This document shows positions 43,172 through 51,978 of a stretch of DNA of 64,000 nucleotides, one piece after another. The notes beneath the pieces are model-generated. The model did not search any database. It was not told where the DNA came from and saw only the letters and a program-made list of their open reading frames with translations. Source of the stretch: Neptuniibacter sp048548695 (GTDB lineage: Bacteria > Pseudomonadota > Gammaproteobacteria > Pseudomonadales > Balneatricaceae); NCBI RefSeq assembly GCF_048548695.1, contig NZ_JBLYIF010000012.1; one strand, given 5' to 3'. Each line of letters starts with the position of its first letter. Within the stretch, counting starts at the first letter, position 1. Made by a program: the position numbers and the translations under genes.

Positions 43172-43247
43172 TGGTGGGTCGTATAGGATTCGAACCTATG
43201 ACCAATTGGTTAAAAGCCAACTGCTCTACCGACTGAGCTAACGACCC
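43172..43247 (-). tRNA. tRNA-Lys (anticodon UUU)
   Basis: The 76-nt minus-strand gene begins GGGTCGT and ends with an encoded ACCA. Its anticodon loop reads C-TTT-TAA, the D-loop contains AGTCGGTAGA and the T-loop TTCGAAT. The acceptor stem GGGTCGT/ACGACCC pairs fully. Confidence 0.97.
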
Positions 43248-43294
43248 GAGTAATAAGTGGCGTCATATTACCGATGCAAGCGGCAAAATCAAGA

Positions 43295-43978
43295 TCAAGC
43301 GTAATGCGTGGGATCACTCAGACCTGCTGCTGCAAACCCCTGGGCTCGCAAACGGCAACTATCACAACGGCCACACGCACGTCCCGCCTCATCCGCCTGA
43401 TAGCATGAAACAGTATCAGCGTAATTTAGACCCAATTGGGTACCCGCAACAATAATTTCATGTTTTGTCATGTGTATCAGTGGTGTTTCAATCCGAATAA
43501 CCTGCCCTTCGACACCTCGCTTAGTTGCCAGATTGGCCATGGTTTGGAAAGCGGCAATATATTCCGGACGACAATCCGGGTAACCTGAATAATCCACGGC
43601 ATTCACACCGATATAAATCGCATCAGCATCCAATACTTCGGCCCAACCCAGTGCTAAAGACAAAAACACGGTATTCCGCGCCGGCACATAAGTCACTGGA
43701 ATGTCATCACTTAACTGGTCTGGGACAGCAATATCATGATCGGTTAAAGCAGAACCGCCAAAGTCTTCCAGGTGTAAACGAATCACCCGATGATCGGCAA
43801 CTGAGAGCTGAGCGGCAACCCTGCGAGCAGCATTAAGCTCTGTTAAAGAGCGCTGACCATAATCGAAGCTGAGGGCAAAACATTGATAACCCTGATCATT
43901 TGCCAGAGCCAGCGCGGTGGCCGAATCCAGACCACCGGAGAGCAGTACTACTGCTTTTTTTTGAATCCCTTGGGACAT
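43295..43978 (-). CDS. queC: 7-cyano-7-deazaguanine synthase
   Basis: QueC makes preQ0 from 7-carboxy-7-deazaguanine, for queuosine tRNA modification. The 227 aa protein has the ATP-pyrophosphatase P-loop L-S-G-G-L-D-S and a zinc cluster C-x8-C-x2-C-x2-C near the C-terminus (C-Y-Q-A-D-E-A-G-R-A-C-G-R-C-D-S-C). It follows cpoB by 12 bp, the pal-cpoB-queC order usual in pseudomonads; the queE gene that sometimes intervenes is absent. Confidence 0.96.
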   Translation of the reverse strand: MSQGIQKKAVVLLSGGLDSATALALANDQGYQCFALSFDYGQRSLTELNAARRVAAQLSVADHRVIRLHLEDFGGSALTDHDIAVPDQLSDDIPVTYVPARNTVFLSLALGWAEVLDADAIYIGVNAVDYSGYPDCRPEYIAAFQTMANLATKRGVEGQVIRIETPLIHMTKHEIIVAGTQLGLNYADTVSCYQADEAGRACGRCDSCRLRAQGFAAAGLSDPTHYA

Positions 43979-43990
43979 GAAACTACCTGT

Positions 43991-44794
43991 TCAGGGGAGG
44001 CGTTTGAACTCTTGCGCCAAGCGCGCAGCAGAGGAATCCGGGTATTGCTTTAACACCAGATCAAGATACTGACTGGAGCGAGGTGCATCACCTAACCGGT
44101 CATATACCACAGCCAATTTATAGGCTGAATCAGGTGCTTTGCTACTTTGCGGGAAGTCATTCAGTACAGTACTGAATGCATCTCTGGCGGACTCAACGTC
44201 CTGTTGTACCAGATAAACTTCACCTAACCAGTAATGTGCATTTGCTAAACGAGGGCTTTGTGGGTACTGCTGCACAAACGCCTGAAACGCAGAAATGGCC
44301 GGCGCATAAGCTTTGTCACGTACTAAAGAAAATGCCTCCCGGTAAGCACGCAAATCAGCGTCCGGGGTAGCAGCATTAGCGGTAACTGTCGGCTGCGGTT
44401 CTGGCACGGCACTGGTTGCGGATGCGGGAGCTGAACTTGACGGCAACGCCGCCGCAGGCGCGGCTACCTCAGCAGCATCATTGGCAGCTAAAAGTACGGA
44501 GAGGCGTCGGTCTAGATCACGGTAACGGTCCAGCTGCTCCTGCTCCATCTGTTTCAAACGGTAAGCCTGTTGCTCTACCTGACCGCGCAGACTGCGCACC
44601 TCATCTTGCAGCTGCTGAATCAACATCAACATCTGACCAGACTGAGACATCGGCTGCGGCGGTGGAGTAGCAACATTTACGGTTGAGCTGTCACGCTCAG
44701 CACCCAGTTCAATGACTGGTACCTCTTCAGCACAAGCCATGGCACTGCAAAGCAGTGCCAGACCCGCAAAGGTAAGTTTTTTTGCGCAGTTCAT
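43991..44794 (-). CDS. cpoB: Tol-Pal-associated periplasmic protein CpoB (YbgF)
   Basis: CpoB coordinates peptidoglycan synthesis by PBP1B with outer-membrane constriction during division. The 267 aa protein has a signal peptide (about 1-22), a short coiled-coil trimerisation segment (about 50-100), an Ala/Pro-rich linker and C-terminal TPR repeats (about 145-267). The ATG lies 6 bp downstream of the pal stop. Confidence 0.95.
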   Translation of the reverse strand: MNCAKKLTFAGLALLCSAMACAEEVPVIELGAERDSSTVNVATPPPQPMSQSGQMLMLIQQLQDEVRSLRGQVEQQAYRLKQMEQEQLDRYRDLDRRLSVLLAANDAAEVAAPAAALPSSSAPASATSAVPEPQPTVTANAATPDADLRAYREAFSLVRDKAYAPAISAFQAFVQQYPQSPRLANAHYWLGEVYLVQQDVESARDAFSTVLNDFPQSSKAPDSAYKLAVVYDRLGDAPRSSQYLDLVLKQYPDSSAARLAQEFKRLP

Positions 44795-44800
44795 TAATAC

Positions 44801-45316
44801 TTAACGCGCAGTGTATTTCAGTTCTACACGACGGTTCTGGCTCCAGCTACTTTCGCTGTGACCAACTACGGCTGGTTTCTCTTCACCAAAGCTAACAACT
44901 TCAACCTGGCCACCAGAGACACCGTTCACCTGCATAAAGCGGGAAACGGACAGTGCCCGACGCTCGCCCAATGCAATGTTGTATTCACGCGTACCGCGCT
45001 CATCAGCATGGCCTTCGAGTACAACGCTAGCAGATGGGTTCTGAGACAGATAAGCCGCGTGCTTCTCAAGGTCAGCATAGCTTTCAGCTTTCAAAACTGA
45101 CTGGTCAAAGTCGAAATAAAACACTGTACGCAGGTTTGCCAGATCTTCGATGGTAACACCTGTTACATCGGAACCCACACCAACGCCCTGAGTGGCACTG
45201 CCATCAGTATCGGTAGCGGTTTGCGCTGTATCAGTTGTAGAAGAAGTACTACAACCCGCAGCCCATACAACGCCGAATGCCAGTGCTGCTGCTTTTGTTA
45301 ATTTGGAAGTACGCAT
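44801..45316 (-). CDS. pal: peptidoglycan-associated lipoprotein Pal
   Basis: Pal anchors the outer membrane to peptidoglycan and works with TolB. The 171 aa precursor has a lipoprotein signal ending A-A-G-C (Cys22), a Ser/Thr-rich linker and a C-terminal OmpA-like domain with D-F-D-Q-S, E-G-H-A-D-E-R-G-T and R-R-V-E-L. It lies between tolB and cpoB as usual; the 94-bp gap after tolB may hold an additional promoter. Confidence 0.97.
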   Translation of the reverse strand: MRTSKLTKAAALAFGVVWAAGCSTSSTTDTAQTATDTDGSATQGVGVGSDVTGVTIEDLANLRTVFYFDFDQSVLKAESYADLEKHAAYLSQNPSASVVLEGHADERGTREYNIALGERRALSVSRFMQVNGVSGGQVEVVSFGEEKPAVVGHSESSWSQNRRVELKYTAR

Positions 45317-45410
45317 TTATGACTCCTGTATCCTACTGATTATTCAGCAGTAATGTGGTTGCAAGCCGCCCATGTCCTATAGCAGCTGATAAATTAAAGT
45401 CTTATTGCAT

Positions 45411-46715
45411 TTATTGCAAGTATGAACTCCACGCAGGCTCACGGACATCCCCTGCAGGAGCGGGTAGCAAAAAGCGAACACGGCCATCCAACGTGACCCC
45501 GCCCAGCACGCCACGGGTGCCTTTTTGGGTCGCATAAAGAATAATACTGCCATTAGGCGCAATGGTTGGAGACTCATCAAGTAGTGTGTCGGTCAGCACA
45601 TCCAGACGCCCGTTTTTCATATCCCGAACCGCAATATGGAACTGGTTATCACCCCCCCGGTGCACCAACGCCATAAAGCGTCCGTCTGGGGTCAACTTAC
45701 CACTGGCATTATAGTTACCTTCATAGGTAATACGCTCGATATCACGATTCGCCAGACGAATACGGTAGATCTGAGGCTGACCACCCCGGTCGGATGTAAA
45801 AATCAATGATTGGCCGTCAGGACTCCAGCTCGGCTCAGTATCAATCCCGTAATGATGGGTAATACGGTTAAGCTGACGTGACCGCAGGTCGAGCACATAC
45901 ACCTCTGGATTACCGTCCTTTGATAGAACCAGTGCCAACCGGTTTCCATCAGGCGACCAGGCCGGGGCACCATTCAACCCACGGAAAGACTGTAATTTTT
46001 CCCGTTTACCGGTCGCCAGATACTGAATATAGATCGCCGGCTTGCCGGATTCGAATGAGACATATGCCAGTTTGGAACCATCACGCGCCCATGCTGGTGA
46101 CATGATAGGCTGGTCCTGCTCGCGAATCGTTATTGGCCGAGCACCATCGGCATCGGCCATCTGTAACTGATAATTCACCTTACCATTACCAAACTGCTGC
46201 GCCGTAACGTAGACAATACGCGTCGAGAAAGCGCCCCGGACCCCGGTGAGCTTTTCATAAATCTTGTCGGATATGTAATGAGCGATATCGCGCAGGTTGT
46301 TGTTATTACCCGTCACCCGCTCCATCAGCATGCGCTGCTGTTTCAATACATCGTATAACTCAAATTCGACCCGAATCTGTCCATTTTCAATGGCTTGCTG
46401 ACGGCCGATCACCAGAAACTCAGTGCCCCCTACCCGCCAGTCGCGATAAAACACCTGATTCTGCTGACTGGGAAAGCTCAGCATATTGTCCCTTTGCATC
46501 ATACTAAACAGGCCAGTACGGCCAAGATCTGCAGAAACAATCGCAGCCAGATCTTCCTTAAGAGCGAAACTGCCATTCCAGGCAAAAGGCACCACTGCAA
46601 TCGGTGTGGGTTTATCGACCCCCTGAGTGATCTCAATGGTGAGGTCTGCCTGTGCTGTTACTGAAACCAGCAGCATGGTCAGGCTGATCAGCATACTTCT
46701 AAAAATGTTTACCAC
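45411..46715 (-). CDS. tolB: periplasmic Tol-Pal protein TolB
   Basis: TolB links Pal to the TolA complex. The 434 aa protein has a signal peptide (about 1-23), an N-terminal domain with the TolA-binding sequence and a six-bladed beta-propeller with repeated W-S-P-D-G motifs. The start is GTG 46715 with GGAGG seven bases upstream, overlapping the tolA stop by 7 bp, which points to translational coupling. Confidence 0.96.
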   Translation of the reverse strand: MVNIFRSMLISLTMLLVSVTAQADLTIEITQGVDKPTPIAVVPFAWNGSFALKEDLAAIVSADLGRTGLFSMMQRDNMLSFPSQQNQVFYRDWRVGGTEFLVIGRQQAIENGQIRVEFELYDVLKQQRMLMERVTGNNNNLRDIAHYISDKIYEKLTGVRGAFSTRIVYVTAQQFGNGKVNYQLQMADADGARPITIREQDQPIMSPAWARDGSKLAYVSFESGKPAIYIQYLATGKREKLQSFRGLNGAPAWSPDGNRLALVLSKDGNPEVYVLDLRSRQLNRITHHYGIDTEPSWSPDGQSLIFTSDRGGQPQIYRIRLANRDIERITYEGNYNASGKLTPDGRFMALVHRGGDNQFHIAVRDMKNGRLDVLTDTLLDESPTIAPNGSIILYATQKGTRGVLGGVTLDGRVRFLLPAPAGDVREPAWSSYLQ

Positions 46716-47617
46716 CGCAAGTCCTCCGGTCTGAATCGCAGGGTGAATCGTCTGTAATAACGGTCAAATACCACCGGGTCGAGTTGTTGTAATTTCTCGA
46801 ACCGGTCAACCCGCTGTACCGCCCTGATAGCGTCCTCATCAATGCGGCTATCACCGCTGCTGCGGGTTACCTGTACATCCACCACTTTTCCGGTGGGCAG
46901 CAGTGATATCGAAAGTTCGATCACAATTTCATTGCGCGTACCTGGGGAGCGACGCCAGTTTCTGGAGATCAGCTCCTTGATGTAGCCTTCATAGGATGCT
47001 GCCGCCTGACGCTGCGACTCGGCCCGACGGGCAGCTTCTGCCTGTTTGACTGCCAGTTCCTGTGCCTGACGTTGCTGCTCTTCACGCTTACGCTGTTCGG
47101 CCTCAGCCTGTTTGCGTTTCTCGTCTGCCAGTCGTTTTTGCTCAGCGTCAGCTTGTTTCTTCGCTTCCGCCTGTTTACGTTTACGCTCAACTGCGGCTTT
47201 TTGCTTCGCTGCAGCTTCAGCTTTCTTCTTCAGCGCCAGCGCTTCCTGTTTCTTTTTTTCCGCTAAACGTTGCTTCTCTGCAACGGCTTTTTGCTTTGCT
47301 GCCTCAGCCGCTTTTTTCTTATCTGCCCGACGTTTATCTTCTTGCTGCCGTTTTAACTCAGCCTGACGCTGCGCCTCTTTCTGGCGCTCAAGTGCACGCT
47401 TTTCCTGTTGAGCTTTCTGCTGCGCCTTGGCTTTGACTTCTTCCAACTGCTGAGCTTGTCGCTCAGAAAAATCCACCAGCTGCGCCTGAACATGACGTGG
47501 CACCTGACGATGTTCGGGTTCTGTCATAAACCAGCTTTCAGCCAACAGCACAACCACAACCATATGCAGCAATGCTGCAAATACGGAGGGGATCAGATAG
47601 CTAGTGCTCTTCACCAA
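46709..47617 (-). CDS. tolA: energy-transducing protein TolA
   Basis: TolA spans the periplasm and transmits proton-motive force from TolQR to Pal and the outer membrane. The 302 aa protein has one N-terminal membrane helix (about 7-27) and a long Ala/Lys/Gln/Glu-rich helical stalk (about 50-210). A C-terminal TonB-like domain ends it (S-I-S-L-L-P-T-G-K-V). It is shorter than the E. coli protein (421 aa) because of the shorter stalk. The stalk composition creates long spurious reading frames on the opposite strand. Confidence 0.95.
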   Translation of the reverse strand: MVKSTSYLIPSVFAALLHMVVVVLLAESWFMTEPEHRQVPRHVQAQLVDFSERQAQQLEEVKAKAQQKAQQEKRALERQKEAQRQAELKRQQEDKRRADKKKAAEAAKQKAVAEKQRLAEKKKQEALALKKKAEAAAKQKAAVERKRKQAEAKKQADAEQKRLADEKRKQAEAEQRKREEQQRQAQELAVKQAEAARRAESQRQAAASYEGYIKELISRNWRRSPGTRNEIVIELSISLLPTGKVVDVQVTRSSGDSRIDEDAIRAVQRVDRFEKLQQLDPVVFDRYYRRFTLRFRPEDLRW

Positions 47618-47624
47618 TACGGCC

Positions 47625-48041
47625 CTATTCTGTTACCAGACCAACACTAGGAGCACCCGCTTTCTGCAATAACACCATCAGCTGGACAACCTTGTCGTAA
47701 TCCACATTTTTATCGCCCCGCACCAGCAGCATCTTTTGCGGGTTACTGGCCAATACTTTGGCTACCCGGTCGCTCACCACCTCACCTGAAATGGGAGCAT
47801 CTGGACTGCCGCCAATGTCGATATAGTAAAGACCTTCTGCATCAACCGTGACGATCACTGGCTCATTGTCCTTATCATCCACAGGTTCAGCAGCGGCCTT
47901 GGGTAGTTCAACGTCCACCCCCTGGGTCAGCATCGGCGCGGTAATCATAAAAATGACCAGCAGCACCAGCATGACGTCGATATAGGGTACGACATTAATG
48001 TCGGAATTGAGTTTGCGTTTTTTACGCTGCCGTCTGACCAT
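47625..48041 (-). CDS. tolR: Tol complex protein TolR
   Basis: TolR is part of the TolQR proton-driven motor. The 138 aa protein has a basic N-terminus, one membrane helix with the functional Asp in Y-I-D-V-M-L-V-L-L-V-I-F and a periplasmic ExbD-like domain. It is separated from tolQ by 11 bp. Confidence 0.97.
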   Translation of the reverse strand: MVRRQRKKRKLNSDINVVPYIDVMLVLLVIFMITAPMLTQGVDVELPKAAAEPVDDKDNEPVIVTVDAEGLYYIDIGGSPDAPISGEVVSDRVAKVLASNPQKMLLVRGDKNVDYDKVVQLMVLLQKAGAPSVGLVTE

Positions 48042-48052
48042 AACCGACTCCG

Positions 48053-48733
48053 TTAGTTTGAGCCGTGCAGACGACGGTGCAGAATCGCAGAAAACTCATC
48101 AGCAAAGGTTTCATAATTACCTATCAAATGGTCTACCTTGGCGGAATACCGGTTGTAGGCAATCACCGCAGGAATGGCAGCAAACAGACCAATCGCCGTG
48201 GCTATCAATGCTTCAGATATTCCGGGGGCAACAGAGGAGAGTGTCGCCTGATGCACATTGGCCAGTCCTCGAAACGAGTTCATGATGCCCCACACAGTGC
48301 CAAATAAACCAACATAGGGGCTGGTTGAACCGACGGTTGCCAGAAATGGCAGATGTCGCTCCAGCTTATCCTCTTCACGCGCAAGAGCAACCCGCATACT
48401 GCGCTGAATGCCGTCCATCACCGCATCACGGTCATAGTTAGTCTGCTGCGTGAGCCGGGTATATTCTTTAATACCCGCGCGGAATATATTCTCGACGCCA
48501 CTATCGGGATTCGGATCATGGTTGATCTCCCGGAACAGCTGTCCCAGATCGACACCTGACCAGAATCTGTCTTCAAATTTGATCATTGTCCTGCGCGCCT
48601 GACCTAGCACACGCTGACGCTGAAAAATCATTACCCAGGAAAGAAATGAAGCCAACAGCAGGCTAAGCATTACCAACTGCACAACAAAACTGGCATTGGC
48701 TACCAGACTCCAGATCGACATTTTTTCGACCAC
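48053..48733 (-). CDS. tolQ: Tol complex protein TolQ
   Basis: TolQ is the MotA/ExbB-like stator protein of the Tol motor. The 226 aa protein has three membrane segments and the G-I-S-E-A-L-I-A-T-A-I-G-L motif in the third region. The first codon is GTG 48733 with AGGG seven bases upstream; ATG 48721 has none. It is the first tol gene here. The thioesterase gene ybgC, which normally precedes it, is not at this position. Confidence 0.96.
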   Translation of the reverse strand: MVEKMSIWSLVANASFVVQLVMLSLLLASFLSWVMIFQRQRVLGQARRTMIKFEDRFWSGVDLGQLFREINHDPNPDSGVENIFRAGIKEYTRLTQQTNYDRDAVMDGIQRSMRVALAREEDKLERHLPFLATVGSTSPYVGLFGTVWGIMNSFRGLANVHQATLSSVAPGISEALIATAIGLFAAIPAVIAYNRYSAKVDHLIGNYETFADEFSAILHRRLHGSN

Positions 48734-48938
48734 TACACATCCCTCTCAGTGTTCGGACAGGAGAATATCTGTAACGCGTTTTGAGTCAGTTAAACTGACA
48801 AAGTTCAGGCCAAAGCTGACCATTTAATCAGCTGCAACAATACCAGTCGCGACAATATATACAAGCAAAACCCACGACGGTGACAGAGGATACTTGGCGG
48901 AAAATGAATGCGATCTGAAGGGACTAGAATTTACTTTA

Positions 48939-49268
48939 TTATTTACTGTTAACTGCCTGACAACGAAGGCAACAACTTATACTTGGCGAAGCAACAAGCA
49001 GGCTAAGTTCAATCTCTTCACCACAGCGCACACAATGGCCAAAGCAGCCTTGTTCCAGCCGGCTCAATGCAGCTTGGCAAGCAGCGAGTTCTGTTTGAAC
49101 TGAAGCTACAAACTCACTGGCGTCTTCATCCGCAATACGGCTGGAACCAGCACCAGCCATGAGCCGTCCTTGCGTTTCAACCTGGAGTTCTGAGATCAGC
49201 TGCTGGCGCAACTCCAACAATTCAGTTTTAAAACTGTTAAGTTGCTTGAGTGTGAGAAAGGCAGACAT
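48939..49268 (-). CDS. DksA/TraR-type C4 zinc-finger protein
   Basis: The 109 aa protein resembles short DksA/TraR proteins that enter the RNA-polymerase secondary channel. It has an N-terminal helical hairpin whose tip carries acidic residues (A-D-E-D-A-S-E). A C-terminal four-cysteine finger follows (C-V-R-C... C-L-R-C). Full DksA is about 150 aa, so this is a short homologue. It is isolated upstream of tolQ; its stop is about 205 bp from tolQ, with an A+T-rich spacer. The function is inferred from fold only. Confidence 0.8.
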   Translation of the reverse strand: MSAFLTLKQLNSFKTELLELRQQLISELQVETQGRLMAGAGSSRIADEDASEFVASVQTELAACQAALSRLEQGCFGHCVRCGEEIELSLLVASPSISCCLRCQAVNSK

Positions 49269-49355
49269 AGCGCAATCAGACCAATGTTGGGTTACAGCAT
49301 CATAACCTCTGTGCTAACTGCTTATATTGACCCGTGTCACACTCTCATACGCTAA

Positions 49356-49618
49356 GGAAACTACGAATAAGCCCAAAACGCCTCTGGCTTTCAGGGCAAT
49401 TTGAGATCAAGGCAGCGGTTACAGGCATGCTGTTTGCCTGTCGAAAATCGCTAACGCAGAGGTCAGATTTATCTGAAAGCCCCATGGGGAGCGTTCTAAA
49501 ACAGCCTGCTGCTTTGTCAGGCAGCTTGGAAAGGACTTGTCATTCCACTGCGCTGCTTTTCGCGCATAAGGCGAATTTATCGCCGGCAGAGAAAGTCTTG
49601 GACTTGTTCGCAGACTCC
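49356..49618. mobile_element. IS5-type MITE, copy B (263 bp, complete form)
   Basis: The inverted ends (GGAAACTACGAATAAGCC, and GGAGTCTGCGAACAAGTC on the other strand) resemble the IS5 terminus. The flanking direct repeat is CTAA (49352-49355, 49619-49622), the YTAR target. Internal hairpin-forming segments include ACAGGCA...TGCCTGT, CAGAT...ATCTG, GCCTG...CAGGC and GGCGA...TCGCC. No transposase is present and the reading frames over it are spurious. It is 263 bp long and matches copy A at over 90% outside the 130-bp segment A has lost. It lies 18 bp downstream of the ruvB stop. Confidence 0.9.
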
Positions 49619-49636
49619 CTAACTGAAATTGGTTTT

Positions 49637-50650
49637 TTATTTATCAACAACGTTTTTTTGCAGACCAAAATGACGGTAAGCATGGTCAGTTACCACCCTG
49701 CCTCGGGGGGTACGCATGACAAACCCCTGCTGGATCAGATAGGGCTCCAACACATCCTCAATGGTGTCTCGCTCTTCACTGATGGATGCCGCCAGACTTT
49801 CCACACCCACGGGCCCACCAGCAAACTTTTCAATCATTGCCAGCAGCATACGTCGGTCCAGATGGTCAAAACCCAACTGATCAACATTAAGCATATTCAG
49901 GGCTTTATCAGCAATCTCATTACTGATCACACCATCAGCCTTCACTTCTGCATAATCCCGCGCCCGGCGCAGCAGGCGATTAGCAATACGTGGCGTACCC
50001 CGGGAACGACGTGCTACCTCACGGGCACCGTCGGTATCAATTTCTGTTCCGGATAATTTGGCAGAGCGGCTGACAATATGGGTCAAGTCTTCAACATTGT
50101 AGAACTCCAGCCGCTGCACGATACCAAAGCGGTCACGCAACGGTGATGTCAGCAAACCTGCGCGGGTGGTCGCCCCCACCAGGGTAAAGGGAGGCAGATC
50201 CAGCTTGATAGAACGCGCCGCAGGCCCTTCCCCGATCATAATATCCAGTTGATAATCCTCCATTGCCGGATAAAGCACCTCTTCTACATTGGGGCTTAGG
50301 CGATGGATCTCATCGATAAACAACACATCGTTGGGTTCAAGGTTCGTGAGCAATGCAGCCAGATCACCAGCTTTCTCCAACACCGGGCCCGAGGTAGTTT
50401 TAATATCAGAGCCCATCTCATTAGCGATGATGTTGGCCAGGGTTGTTTTACCCAAACCCGGCGGGCCGAATATAAGCGTATGATCGAGCGCTTCACCACG
50501 ATTCCTGGCAGCCTGAATAAAAATTTCCATTTGCTCACGCACAATCGGCTGACCAACGTAGTCGGCCAGGTTTTTAGGCCGAATAGCACGATCATGCGCT
50601 TCTTCAACAGGACCACTCAGCGGCGATATAAAACGGTCAGCTTCAATCAT
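49637..50650 (-). CDS. ruvB: Holliday junction helicase RuvB
   Basis: RuvB is the AAA+ motor that drives branch migration with RuvA. The 337 aa protein has Walker A G-P-P-G-L-G-K-T, Walker B with D-E-I-H-R-L, the sensor motif G-A-T-T-R-A-G-L-L and the C-terminal winged helix with the T-P-R-G-R loop. All AAA+ motifs are intact. The MITE copy B is just past its stop codon. Confidence 0.98.
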   Translation of the reverse strand: MIEADRFISPLSGPVEEAHDRAIRPKNLADYVGQPIVREQMEIFIQAARNRGEALDHTLIFGPPGLGKTTLANIIANEMGSDIKTTSGPVLEKAGDLAALLTNLEPNDVLFIDEIHRLSPNVEEVLYPAMEDYQLDIMIGEGPAARSIKLDLPPFTLVGATTRAGLLTSPLRDRFGIVQRLEFYNVEDLTHIVSRSAKLSGTEIDTDGAREVARRSRGTPRIANRLLRRARDYAEVKADGVISNEIADKALNMLNVDQLGFDHLDRRMLLAMIEKFAGGPVGVESLAASISEERDTIEDVLEPYLIQQGFVMRTPRGRVVTDHAYRHFGLQKNVVDK

Positions 50651-50683
50651 CTAAAACTCAACTCTTGTTATGCCCTGGCTTAT

Positions 50684-51322
50684 TCAGGCCACCATCGCTT
50701 TCAGGGCGGCACGAATAAGATCTTCACTGGTTGCATCTGCACCCAGTTGTTTTTCAGCCTGGGCGATGGCCTTGGTCGCTTGTACGGGTTTATAACCCAG
50801 CGCCACCAGAGCGCTCTCTGCTTCAGTACGACTATCAACAGCCGCCGCTATTGTCGGCGTCAGGTCATCATGGATACCGCCTGACTCAAGACTGAACTCT
50901 GCCACATCCTGCAAGCCCAGTGTCGCCAGCTTATCTTTCATCTCGACAATCAGGCGTTCTGCCGTTTTCTTACCGACACCGGGCAGCCGGATCAATGCAG
51001 CGGTATCCTGCTGCTGAACACAGCGGACAAATTCATGGGTTGAAATACCCGACAGAATAGTAATCGCCAGCTTGGGACCAACACCATTGGCTTTAATCAG
51101 GGTCCGAAACAGCGTGCGCTCTTCACGCGCATAAAAACCATACAGAAGCTGTGCATCTTCACGCACCACAAAATGGGTGAACAGCGTCACCCGGCTGCCG
51201 CAATCGGGTAACCGGTAAAAGGTGTTCATGGAGGCCTCAACCTCATAACCGACACCGTTTACCTCTACCAGCAACTGTGGCGGATGTTTTTCAACCAGCT
51301 CACCTGTTAAACGTCCTATCAC
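50684..51322 (-). CDS. ruvA: Holliday junction protein RuvA
   Basis: RuvA binds the four-way junction and docks RuvB. The 212 aa protein has the OB-fold N-terminus (M-I-G-R-L-T-G), a tandem helix-hairpin-helix region (L-I-K-A-N-G-V-G-P-K, I-R-L-P-G-V-G-K-K-T-A) and the C-terminal RuvB-binding three-helix domain. The ATG overlaps the stop of the TRIC gene by 4 bp. Confidence 0.98.
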   Translation of the reverse strand: MIGRLTGELVEKHPPQLLVEVNGVGYEVEASMNTFYRLPDCGSRVTLFTHFVVREDAQLLYGFYAREERTLFRTLIKANGVGPKLAITILSGISTHEFVRCVQQQDTAALIRLPGVGKKTAERLIVEMKDKLATLGLQDVAEFSLESGGIHDDLTPTIAAAVDSRTEAESALVALGYKPVQATKAIAQAEKQLGADATSEDLIRAALKAMVA

Positions 51323-51978
51323 GGTTTTTTATCCTGTTCCGATTTTGGCTGATCATGTCCGGCCATAATAAACTCCGGCAGACGTAAATTGGCAAAAATT
51401 GCTGCCAAGCGCAGCAAAAAAACAATCAACGCGGCTAGGGTCAACTGCAAAGCAGGTTCCAGTATTTGATCCGCCAATACATAAAACAGCGCACCGGCCA
51501 GAGCACAAGTAGCATAGAGTGAACCATCCCGCTGCAATATCAGCGGGATCTGTCCAGTCAAAATATCCCTAATCATGCCACCGGCAGCACCAGTAATCAT
51601 ACCCATCATAACCACTATAATCGGCGCCAAACCGGCTGCCTGGGCTTTCTCTGCACCCAATACAGCAAACAGTGCCAGCCCCATCGCATCGAGTATCAAC
51701 AGGCTGCGTTTTGGATAAGCCAGATAACGACAGAAGATAAAGGTGAACACAGCAGCCGCCACAGCGACCCAGAGGTAGTTATTATCGGCAATCCAGACCA
51801 GCGGATAGCTGTTAAGGCTAATATCACGGATGGAACCGCCGCCCAGCGAAGTAACGATTGCCAGCACCACTACACCAAAGATATCCAGCCGCTTGCCTTG
51901 TGCCGCCAAGGCACCGGCAATAGCAAACACCGCCACGCCAATCAGCTCGGCAGCATACAGTAAGCTCAGATCAGCCAT
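51319..51978 (-). CDS. TRIC-family / UPF0126 membrane protein
   Basis: The 219 aa protein has seven hydrophobic segments in a repeated layout, each half with a glycine-rich motif (T-S-L-G-G-G-S-I-R-D and G-A-A-G-G-M-I-R-D). These are the marks of the trimeric intracellular cation channel (TRIC) family, called UPF0126 in bacteria. Transport of potassium is the inferred role. It starts within the TAATG overlap of ruvC and overlaps the ruvA start by 4 bp, so it is translated as part of the ruv operon. Confidence 0.87.
   Translation of the reverse strand: MADLSLLYAAELIGVAVFAIAGALAAQGKRLDIFGVVVLAIVTSLGGGSIRDISLNSYPLVWIADNNYLWVAVAAAVFTFIFCRYLAYPKRSLLILDAMGLALFAVLGAEKAQAAGLAPIIVVMMGMITGAAGGMIRDILTGQIPLILQRDGSLYATCALAGALFYVLADQILEPALQLTLAALIVFLLRLAAIFANLRLPEFIMAGHDQPKSEQDKKP

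Noticed and set aside
47062..47436. Long plus-strand frames opposite tolA
   Set aside because: They are shadows of the Lys/Ala/Gln repeat codons of the TolA stalk and have no independent support.
48785..48799. 15-bp inverted repeat GTCAGTT-A-AACTGAC upstream of tolQ
   Set aside because: The symmetry is clear but there is no known regulator or second site; it may be chance.
49334..50056. Plus-strand reading frame of 240 codons across the MITE and into ruvB
   Set aside because: It crosses the noncoding element and continues antisense to the well-conserved ruvB gene, with no ribosome site or family similarity.
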